Assembly (NCBI GenBank): GCA_030018135.1
Contig: JASEGJ010000001.1
Coordinates: 62,001 to 126,000, forward strand
Length of the DNA stretch: 64,000 nt
Source: Candidatus Hodarchaeaceae archaeon
GTDB taxonomy: Archaea; Hadarchaeota; Hadarchaeia; Hadarchaeales; Hadarchaeaceae
Reading direction: 5' to 3'
Part shown: positions 1 to 6,225 of the stretch, one piece after another
Layout: every line of letters starts with the position of its first letter
How positions within the stretch are numbered: the first letter of the stretch is position 1
The notes under the pieces: generated by a model
Databases searched by the model: none
The model's input: only the letters and a program-made list of their open reading frames with translations
What the model was told of the DNA's origin: nothing
Program-made: the position numbers and the translations under genes

Positions 1-20
1 TCGATGTTAAGGCCGACCAT
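1..20 (-). CDS. Start of a ribosomal protein uS17-like gene (partial)
   Basis: On the minus strand an ATG at 20-18 opens a frame reading MVGLNI before the window edge. It is preceded by a strong ribosome binding site (GGAGGT, 5 nt before the ATG). Archaeal uS17 is normally encoded directly after Rpp29, and its N-terminus often reads NIG(I/L), which fits the position and the first residues. Only six codons are visible, so the call is an inference from gene order. Confidence 0.45.
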
Positions 21-23
21 AGT

Positions 24-296
24 TTACCTCCGTTTTTTGACCCTCTCCTCTGGATTGGCGACCAATCGCGCGCCGTCCACCTCGATCTCCTCGCCGCTAG
101 GCAGCATTATCCGAAATGTAGAGTTGACCTTCGGCACGATCCTGGGCTTGTCCACCTGCTCTATGACCAACATGTCACGGGTTTCGTCGATTATCCTACC
201 GTAGGTGCCTATCAGCCCAGAGTCCGAGCTATTCACTACTCTCGCATCGAGGCCTATGAGCTCGTGCCGCAGCACATTTCGCTTGGTTATCGGCAT
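24..296 (-). CDS. rnp1: RNase P protein component 1 (Rpp29/POP4)
   Basis: Protein subunit of archaeal RNase P, which removes the 5' leader of pre-tRNAs. About 90 residues, the usual archaeal length. The N-terminus MPITKRNVLRHELIGL and the later DETRDMLVIE segment, forming an Sm-like barrel, are hallmark Rpp29 sequences. An upstream GTG at 323 is in frame, but the family aligns from the ATG at 296, so that start is preferred. The gene sits downstream of aIF1 with its own TATA-like element and feeds into the next ribosomal gene. Nothing is missing from the domain. Confidence 0.9.
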   Translation of the reverse strand: MPITKRNVLRHELIGLDARVVNSSDSGLIGTYGRIIDETRDMLVIEQVDKPRIVPKVNSTFRIMLPSGEEIEVDGARLVANPEERVKKRR

Positions 297-391
297 AACA
301 ATCATCCGCGAACTATAGAGCACTCACCCTATATCAGGGTGGGGTCCATGACACACCATCCCTTGATGGTCTTGAGTTCCACCCTTTAAAA

Positions 392-401
392 TGTTATATA
401 T
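392..401 (-). promoter_or_regulatory. TATA-like promoter for Rpp29 and downstream genes
   Basis: The minus strand reads AATATATAAC here, in the gap between aIF1 and Rpp29. Transcription would start near 370, giving a leader of about 70 nt. Within that leader a short hairpin can form between 355-360 and 365-370 (ACCATC and GATGGT arms, 4-nt loop). Sequence-based inference only. Confidence 0.45.
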
Positions 402-420
402 TCGCCCCGAAAAGCTCGCC

Positions 421-429
421 AAAAAAAAA
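421..429 (-). terminator. Oligo-T terminator after the rpl3-aIF1 operon
   Basis: Nine consecutive T on the minus strand, about 70 nt after the aIF1 stop codon and just before the TATA-like element of Rpp29. Archaeal RNA polymerase terminates on such T-runs without needing a hairpin. The position separates the long ribosomal operon from the Rpp29 unit. Confidence 0.55.
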
Positions 430-499
430 GCATCGCACTATTCAAAATCATCGCGTCAGTCGAAATATGCCTTTCTGGTTAGGGATACCAAGTGTTGGT

Positions 500-808
500 T
501 CACTTTATGTCTATCATATCGGGCGAGAAACCCATCTCGATGAGTGCCTCTTTAACCCTCGCTTTGTGGTCCCCCTGGAGTTCTATCTTGCCATCCTTCG
601 CCGTTCCACCACAAGCCAGCTTGGACTTTAGATTCTTCGTCAACTCCTTAATATCGAGCTGTTTCTCGTCAATGCCCTCAACGATTGTTACCTTTTTTTT
701 GAACTTTCGTTCTATTGAATACACATTTATCCGCTGTTGCTCGCGTGCGATCTCCTCGCACACGCAAAGCTCCTTGGGTAACCCACACACCTTACATACT
801 TCTGGCAG
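500..808 (-). CDS. Translation initiation factor aIF1 (SUI1 family), probable CTG start
   Basis: aIF1 monitors start-codon selection on the small ribosomal subunit. The SUI1 fold is evident ([27 protein letters not shown]). The first ATG/GTG/TTG-type codon is GTG at 790, but reading upstream in frame adds LPEVCK, which completes a CxxC...CxC zinc-ribbon pattern (VCKVCG, then CVC) usual in archaeal aIF1. Before a TAG at 811-809 the only plausible start in frame is CTG at 808-806, which lies 8 nt after a near-perfect AGGAGGTG inside the end of rpl29. I therefore place the start at CTG, giving 102 residues. Co-transcribed with rpl29. Confidence 0.85.
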   Translation of the reverse strand: MPEVCKVCGLPKELCVCEEIAREQQRINVYSIERKFKKKVTIVEGIDEKQLDIKELTKNLKSKLACGGTAKDGKIELQGDHKARVKEALIEMGFSPDMIDIK

Positions 809-811
809 CTA

Positions 812-1024
812 TCATGCACCTCCTTTCCTTTGAGTTTCCTTCATTATCGTCAGTATCCGCGCTATTGTGTGTCTAAGTTCGCGAATCCGCCCGGGGTTTT
901 CAAGCGAACCACCTGCCGCTGCGACTGCGCGCTCCCTTGCCAGCTCCGCACGGAGTTCGCGGAGCTTTGCTTTCATTTCCTCTATGCTCATATCACGGAT
1001 CTCATCGGGTCTGAGTATCGCCAC
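812..1024 (-). CDS. rpl29: Large ribosomal subunit protein uL29
   Basis: Small two-helix protein of the large subunit near the exit tunnel. The sequence starting [17 protein letters not shown] matches archaeal uL29. The start chosen is GTG at 1024, because GGGTGA lies 5 nt before it and the family begins MAILR; an in-frame GTG at 1033 overlaps that binding site. The gene overlaps the end of rps3 by 23 nt, and its own end carries the ribosome binding site of aIF1, so translation is probably coupled. Confidence 0.93.
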   Translation of the reverse strand: MAILRPDEIRDMSIEEMKAKLRELRAELARERAVAAAGGSLENPGRIRELRHTIARILTIMKETQRKGGA

Positions 1025-1721
1025 CGTCTTCACCCTCTTTGGCTTCCGTGAATTGTTCCCCCGGCCCCTCTACAACCGCTCCCTCGGTCGCTTGGGCTTC
1101 GACCTCGGCCGGCTTGGCCCCGGCTTTCTCCTCCATCAATCGAATCTCATCCGGCAAGTGCACATCTGGGGGCATTATCCTTACTTTAACCCCCAAAATA
1201 CCCGGCTTTAACTTTGCCGTCGCATAGCCGCAACTTACGAACTTCAACGCTGGCTCACCCGCTTTCTTGAGATAACCGTCATAAAAGCGTGCCCTGCGCG
1301 AGCGCTCGCCAGATAGCTTGCCCGAGATCACTATTTCCACGCCCCTAGCACCAGCCCGCATTATTCGGCGCAAAGTCGCGTGCCCAACTCGCCTGAAGTT
1401 AATTCCCCGTTCAAGTGCAAATGCTATACGCTTGGCCATGATGGGAGCACAGAGTTCTGGCGCTTTAATCTCCACTACCTCTATCTGCGGATTTTCCACC
1501 CCATATTTTTGTGCCAGCTCGTCGGTCAACTGTTTAATGCTGCGCCCCTTCCGTCCGATGACCATGCCCGGACGCTCAATATATAACGCAATGCGGGTAC
1601 CGATCGGGATGCGCCTTATGTCGGCACCCCCGTATCCAGCCCTTCCAAGCTCCTTTTCAAGATATTCCTCGAGCTCGGCCCTTTTCAAGCCTTTTTTGAT
1701 GAAGATGCGCTCTATTGACAT
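1002..1721 (-). CDS. rps3: Small ribosomal subunit protein uS3
   Basis: 239 residues. N-terminal KH type 2 domain ([15 protein letters not shown] gives the GxxG loop) followed by the C-terminal S3 domain ([17 protein letters not shown]). It lies at the mRNA entry channel of the 30S subunit. The C-terminal tail is acidic and glycine-rich, as in many archaeal uS3. Starts at ATG, overlapping the rpl22 stop by one base, within the S10-spc type operon. Confidence 0.97.
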   Translation of the reverse strand: MSIERIFIKKGLKRAELEEYLEKELGRAGYGGADIRRIPIGTRIALYIERPGMVIGRKGRSIKQLTDELAQKYGVENPQIEVVEIKAPELCAPIMAKRIAFALERGINFRRVGHATLRRIMRAGARGVEIVISGKLSGERSRRARFYDGYLKKAGEPALKFVSCGYATAKLKPGILGVKVRIMPPDVHLPDEIRLMEEKAGAKPAEVEAQATEGAVVEGPGEQFTEAKEGEDGGDTQTR

Positions 1722-2179
1722 TATGCCGCCTCTCTTGCTATTATTTCTACATTTGTGGTTGGCTTGTTGAATGACGTTGTCCTTGCGAATGCTCTGGGCT
1801 TAAATCCCGGTATGACTATGCCCTTCTGCGCGCTCGCGTGGACGATGCGTAGCTTTTCTGGATCGAGGCCTTTATACTTAGCATTTGCTTCCGCATTCTC
1901 TAAAATCTCTAGTATCGCACCCGCCGCCTTGACTGGATATTGACCAGCATCCCAACTTGGAATGGCTCGCCTATGTGCTAACTTTTTGCGATGGCGTCTG
2001 AATGGCACCGCTTTTTTCTTAGCTATCACGGCTTGTAGGTACTCCCTCGCCGCTACTAGACGCATGTTACGTATCGCGCGGCAAACCTCCATCGCGTGCT
2101 TTGGCGATATGCGCATCTCCTTACCCATCGCTCTAGCGCAGGGCTCCTCAACTTTGGCTGAATAACCAAACTTCGGCAT
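1721..2179 (-). CDS. rpl22: Large ribosomal subunit protein uL22
   Basis: 152 residues, typical for archaea. It contains the SPKHAMEVCRAIRNM helix and the RRHRKKLAHRRAIPSW segment, whose extended loop lines the peptide exit tunnel. Lies 4 nt after rps19 and overlaps the first base of rps3. No anomalies. Confidence 0.97.
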   Translation of the reverse strand: MPKFGYSAKVEEPCARAMGKEMRISPKHAMEVCRAIRNMRLVAAREYLQAVIAKKKAVPFRRHRKKLAHRRAIPSWDAGQYPVKAAGAILEILENAEANAKYKGLDPEKLRIVHASAQKGIVIPGFKPRAFARTTSFNKPTTNVEIIAREAA

Positions 2180-2183
2180 CGCA

Positions 2184-2591
2184 TCACTTTAATGGGACAT
2201 ACATCGAGCTACGGGTCGCGCCTATGCCGGGTGTGCCATGCGTGACCTTTTTCCTAGTCAGAGAAAATTCGCCTAGACGGTGGCCGATCATCTCAGGCTT
2301 GATTTCGATGACGACAAATTCCTTACCATTATATACCCCGAATTTTAAGCCCACCATCTCTGGCAGGACTACCATGTCCCTGCAGTGCGTGCGGATTATG
2401 GTCTCCTCCCCGGTCTTCTCTTTTTGTTCCCTTGCCCTGCGGATGTGCTCGAGCAGCTTCTTTTGCCTAGCCTGCAGGCCGCGAAGTAGAGATCGGCGCT
2501 GGCGAGATGGTAGGAGCTTTGAGAAATCATCGAGGGATAGCTTTTGAAGTTCTTCTAATGTGTAGCCCCTAAATGTGAACTTCTTAGGCAT
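2184..2591 (-). CDS. rps19: Small ribosomal subunit protein uS19
   Basis: 135 residues with the conserved [17 protein letters not shown] and [12 protein letters not shown] segments. uS19 binds the head of the 30S subunit with uS13. Spacing to rpl2 is 4 nt. Intact and of normal archaeal length. Confidence 0.97.
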   Translation of the reverse strand: MPKKFTFRGYTLEELQKLSLDDFSKLLPSRQRRSLLRGLQARQKKLLEHIRRAREQKEKTGEETIIRTHCRDMVVLPEMVGLKFGVYNGKEFVVIEIKPEMIGHRLGEFSLTRKKVTHGTPGIGATRSSMYVPLK

Positions 2592-2595
2592 TTGT

Positions 2596-3306
2596 TCACC
2601 TCTTGCCTGTTCTCCTCGCCGCTATCAACCCAATTTTCTGACCTGCGGGTGCACCGCGTGCCACGGTCTTTGGCCTTCCGGCATGCTTTCCCCTGCCTCC
2701 GCCAAACGGATGATCGACGACGTTCATCGCCACGCCGCGCACCCTCGGATATGGCTTGCCCTTTGCGAGCATCGCCCAATGTCTCTTTCCGGCCTTGACG
2801 AAAGGCTTGTCCACGCGCCCGCCGCCTGCCACGACCCCAATTGTGGCTCGACACTTTGGATTGAATGCCCTGATCTCACCGGAAGGCAGCTGCACGATCG
2901 CTTGGCCAACGTCGTGCGCTACCAACGCGGCATAAGTGCCGGAGGCACGAACAAAGCGGCCGCCGTCGCCCGGTTGAGACTCAATATTGTGAATTGCCGT
3001 GCCCTCCGGGATCTCCGCGAGTGATAAGGTGTTGCCTAGTTGAATCGGCGCTGAAATGCCGCATGCGATCTGATCCCCCACTTTTATCCCTTCCGGGGCC
3101 AATACCAAGCGCTCCTGCCCATTTGGGTACCTAACTCGAGCGACGGGCGCGCTTCGCCCCGGGTCGTGCAGGATGTCAATGACGACTGCTGTAGCGATTT
3201 CCTCGGAAGCGGGGGGTAATCTAACCTCGCCCAGATGCCTGAACGACTTTGCCCTATATGTCGGCGTACCCTTGCCCCTCCGCTGGACCCTTATCTTCTT
3301 GCCCAT
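2596..3306 (-). CDS. rpl2: Large ribosomal subunit protein uL2
   Basis: 236 residues. Contains [16 protein letters not shown] at the N-terminus and the conserved [18 protein letters not shown] loop whose histidine lies near the peptidyl transferase centre. Its first base overlaps the last base of rpl23. No anomalies. Confidence 0.98.
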   Translation of the reverse strand: MGKKIRVQRRGKGTPTYRAKSFRHLGEVRLPPASEEIATAVVIDILHDPGRSAPVARVRYPNGQERLVLAPEGIKVGDQIACGISAPIQLGNTLSLAEIPEGTAIHNIESQPGDGGRFVRASGTYAALVAHDVGQAIVQLPSGEIRAFNPKCRATIGVVAGGGRVDKPFVKAGKRHWAMLAKGKPYPRVRGVAMNVVDHPFGGGRGKHAGRPKTVARGAPAGQKIGLIAARRTGKR

Positions 3307-3569
3307 CAGAACACCCCAAGTTTAGTTGCTATTTCATCCGCCATAAACTCTGGTGCAAGCTTCACATATGCCATTTTGCGTCCGTCGGGCGCGACTTCTA
3401 TTTTTACGTTATCTACCCTAACCTCGAACAGTAGCTCAACGGCGCGCTTGACATCCGCACGAGAGGCGTCCCGCGCGACAATGAATGTCAATTTGTTCTC
3501 GGCCTCGATGAGCCTCACGGCCTTTTCCGCCACATGCGGATGAAGCAATACTTTGTAAGGATCCTTCAA
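3306..3569 (-). CDS. rpl23: Large ribosomal subunit protein uL23 (TTG start)
   Basis: 87 residues. The frame is open further upstream, but family members begin (M)(x)DPYKV, so the start is TTG at 3569-3567, which overlaps the rpl4 stop in a TTGA arrangement. GGGGGG lies 9 nt before it. The conserved PHVAEKAVRLIEAENKLTF core and the extended arm are present. uL23 sits at the polypeptide exit site and contacts the signal recognition particle. Confidence 0.94.
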   Translation of the reverse strand: MKDPYKVLLHPHVAEKAVRLIEAENKLTFIVARDASRADVKRAVELLFEVRVDNVKIEVAPDGRKMAYVKLAPEFMADEIATKLGVF

Positions 3570-4348
3570 TTGAACATGCCCCCCGCAAGTTTTTGAATTG
3601 CTGATTTTGTCCATACCGTCAACCGCCCCGACATCCCGCCTGGAGCCAATCGCTCGGCATTTAAGTTGCTTAATGTCGCGACCTCAACTCCGGGAAGGTT
3701 GCTGGCCGCGTGTTCGATGCCGCGGTTTTCGCCGACGACTATCAGCGGCCCGACTGCCCGCCTGCGACGTCTGCCACGCATCTTGCCCCTTCCAGCTCTA
3801 ACCTTGCGGCTTTTTATGACGCGCTCGACATCTTGCCAAACCCCTAATTTTTGCAGTACCTCCTTCGCTTGGCTGGATTTCTTCAGCCCCTCGAGTTCGT
3901 CGCTAACTACCAAGGGCAACTCCGCGACGCCATCAACAACATGACCGCGGGAACTCACCAATTGTTTTTCCTTGGTCGCTGCGATTGCCGAACGAACCGC
4001 TAGGCGGCGCTCCCTCTTGTTTATGCGCTCAGGCAAAACCCTCTCGACCTTTGGGGGATGTGCGCGCCTGCCGCCTACCGTATGTGGCACGAAAGCCCCC
4101 CGTCCGGCAGCTGGATATCTGCTACCCTTCACCCGACGAACGCGGGCGACGCCATGGCCCTTACCCCACGTTTCGGCGGATGTCCGCTTGCCAGCCGTGA
4201 CATCGGTGCCCCAAGGCTGGAGGCGAGCAGTTTGAGCAGAGATGACTGCTCGCCTTACAACATCTGGTCTGAGCTCCTCCTCGAAGATGGGGGGGAGCTC
4301 GATCTCCTCAAGCGGCTTTCCGTCCAAGGAGAAAACGTGAACCTTCAT
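3566..4348 (-). CDS. rpl4: Large ribosomal subunit protein uL4
   Basis: 260 residues, archaeal/eukaryotic-type uL4. Conserved WGKGHGVARVRRVKG and GRRAHPPKVER blocks form the extended loop in the exit tunnel. Stop overlaps the TTG start of rpl23, suggesting translational coupling; 2 nt separate it from rpl3. Confidence 0.97.
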   Translation of the reverse strand: MKVHVFSLDGKPLEEIELPPIFEEELRPDVVRRAVISAQTARLQPWGTDVTAGKRTSAETWGKGHGVARVRRVKGSRYPAAGRGAFVPHTVGGRRAHPPKVERVLPERINKRERRLAVRSAIAATKEKQLVSSRGHVVDGVAELPLVVSDELEGLKKSSQAKEVLQKLGVWQDVERVIKSRKVRAGRGKMRGRRRRRAVGPLIVVGENRGIEHAASNLPGVEVATLSNLNAERLAPGGMSGRLTVWTKSAIQKLAGGMFN

Positions 4349-4350
4349 TT

Positions 4351-5361
4351 TTATGCACCCTGCTGAGAGGCTGTGCTTATGTGGGTGATCGATAGCGGCG
4401 CCGTTGGCATGCCCCCCGGCAACCTTATAGGTTGCCTTAGGTGTACGAGCCTTTTAGTCGGTCCCGGTATCGAGCCCATCAGCATGATAAAGTCGTTCCT
4501 TATGGGGCCATACCGGAGGAACCCCCCGCTGGGCGTAACCGCCTTGCCATCGCTGCCCAGCTTTAAGACGCGTTTGTTGAACTCCGTGCGCTGGTTATAC
4601 CCCATTTGGCCAGAGCCCGGCACCGTCCACATTATCCGCGGTGGCTTCCAAGGCCCGAGCGTGCCAACTTGGCGGCTGCCATCGTCCTGCTTGCGCGGCA
4701 GGATTTTGATCCCCCAACGTTTAACCGGTCCTTGAAAACCTTTGCCCTTTGTAACCGCCAATACATCGACGTATTCACCCTCCTTAAAAACGTCGGCAAC
4801 TCGGACCTGCTTGCCGAGCAAGCCCCTGCAGTAATTCCAACGCTCCTCGACCGAGCTGCCCCCAACGCGGATCTCCACGACATCCGGCTTTTTCTTTTGC
4901 ATGTTGCTAAAGTGGGGCTGGGTGCACGAAATCACGCGCAAATCCTTAACCTTGTCATCCTTGACGAGCGCCTCAGCCTCAGCTAGGGCCTTTTGCTGAT
5001 CGTACTTCTTTGGTACCTTTACCACACGAGCTAGCTCCTTTGGGGGCTCGCCCGCCCAAACCTCGGTCAGGGTATTAAGACCTCGAGTGCCTGAGCCGTA
5101 CAACCGAATCGCGCAAACGACGAGGGGCGGGGCCTCGATCACCGTCGCAGGTACGCATATCTCCTGCCCGGCGGTTAGGCTGCCCTTACGATCGTCTATT
5201 GTGAACACCTGAGTCATGCCAGCCTTGTAGCCGACGAAGCCCTGTAAGCGCAAGCTAGCGTCCGCTGGCCACGCCCGCACATGGGCTATCGCTCTAGGGG
5301 CGCGCGTTCGAGGCATGAACGCCAACGACCCCCTCTTCGGGTGGTGCGGCCTCTTGCCCAT
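4351..5361 (-). CDS. rpl3: Large ribosomal subunit protein uL3
   Basis: 336 residues, the usual archaeal length. Begins MGKRPHHPKRGSLAF and contains GFVGYKAGMTQVF and the central W-finger region (KGKGFQGPVKRWGIK). First ribosomal gene of the operon, directly abutting the SPOUT methyltransferase gene. Confidence 0.98.
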   Translation of the reverse strand: MGKRPHHPKRGSLAFMPRTRAPRAIAHVRAWPADASLRLQGFVGYKAGMTQVFTIDDRKGSLTAGQEICVPATVIEAPPLVVCAIRLYGSGTRGLNTLTEVWAGEPPKELARVVKVPKKYDQQKALAEAEALVKDDKVKDLRVISCTQPHFSNMQKKKPDVVEIRVGGSSVEERWNYCRGLLGKQVRVADVFKEGEYVDVLAVTKGKGFQGPVKRWGIKILPRKQDDGSRQVGTLGPWKPPRIMWTVPGSGQMGYNQRTEFNKRVLKLGSDGKAVTPSGGFLRYGPIRNDFIMLMGSIPGPTKRLVHLRQPIRLPGGMPTAPLSITHISTASQQGA

Positions 5362-6213
5362 TTATTTCCCCCATATCGATGCGTTCAGCAGCGCAAGTGT
5401 AGCCATGAGCGCCTCCTCAGTCCGGACGGTCTCTGTCCCCTGCTGGGGTATGGTGTTGATCACGACGTCGAAGAGCTCGCCCGCATCGACGCCTTGGCGC
5501 TCGCATATCTCGAAGAGACCCTGGTAAGGCCCCCCGAATGCGACCGCTACGCTTCTCGGTTTGCTATCCCCTATCCCTCGCAGGGCTTCATATAAATTTT
5601 TGCCGTATCGTGAGGTCCCTATTACATAATCGGCTTTCAGCGATTTTAAAGCATCTGCAAGGCTTCTGGCCAGCGAGACATCATAGCCCCAGTATTCTTC
5701 GACCCTCCCTCGCGCCACCTGCGTAACTGCCATCCGATCCTCGCCCAAGCGATCGCCCAGCCTAACGGTCAATCTTTGGCCAACCCTGAGCCTCTCGCTG
5801 GTAAATCCCTTCTCGCGTAGGCCAATCTCGAGTAAGCTGCCTAGCTCGTCAACCTTAATAACCGCAGCCTCGCGATAATCGCCGGGATTTGTCCTTTCGT
5901 CGCGAAGCGGGTGGTGCGGCGTGCGCAACGGCGGCAATATGCCAGCAAACCTAAGATTTCGCTCCCTCGGAAAGAGCAATCTGCGTAGATACTGAGGAGT
6001 TTCGATATAACGCAGGAGGGTCGCCACCGCTTCAGCTTCCGCGGCCTGATTTTTGATCCGCGGATCATCATCATTATACAAAACAGCTTTATCGACGCGG
6101 AAAATCGCGAGCGAGCGTCCGACCATTCCAATCTTCATTGTTTTCTGTTGAAGGTTGGGCGCATCGGCCACAAGCGACGTCGGCAACAACACGAAAACAA
6201 ATAACTTTGACAT
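5362..6213 (-). CDS. SPOUT-class RNA methyltransferase-like protein (C9orf114/SPOUT1 family)
   Basis: 283 residues. N-terminal segment with KTMKIGMVGRSLAIFRVDK and C-terminal SPOUT-like knot region (VAVAFGGPYQGLFE, then INTIPQQGTETVRTEEAL). Archaeal homologues are conserved immediately upstream of rpl3, as here, and are thought to modify or bind rRNA; the substrate is not established. The middle (RLRVGQRLTVRLG) resembles an OB/TRAM-like insert. The stop abuts rpl3, so it is probably the first gene of the operon. Confidence 0.85.
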   Translation of the reverse strand: MSKLFVFVLLPTSLVADAPNLQQKTMKIGMVGRSLAIFRVDKAVLYNDDDPRIKNQAAEAEAVATLLRYIETPQYLRRLLFPRERNLRFAGILPPLRTPHHPLRDERTNPGDYREAAVIKVDELGSLLEIGLREKGFTSERLRVGQRLTVRLGDRLGEDRMAVTQVARGRVEEYWGYDVSLARSLADALKSLKADYVIGTSRYGKNLYEALRGIGDSKPRSVAVAFGGPYQGLFEICERQGVDAGELFDVVINTIPQQGTETVRTEEALMATLALLNASIWGK

Positions 6214-6225
6214 CTGACCCTCCGA

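Noticed and set aside
330-382. Short leader peptide upstream of Rpp29
   Set aside because: A 17-codon frame exists but its start lies before the predicted transcription start and it has no clear ribosome binding site.
421-499. C/D box small RNA after aIF1
   Set aside because: CTGA and GATGA-like stretches occur close together, but no complete C and D box pair with terminal stem could be made out.
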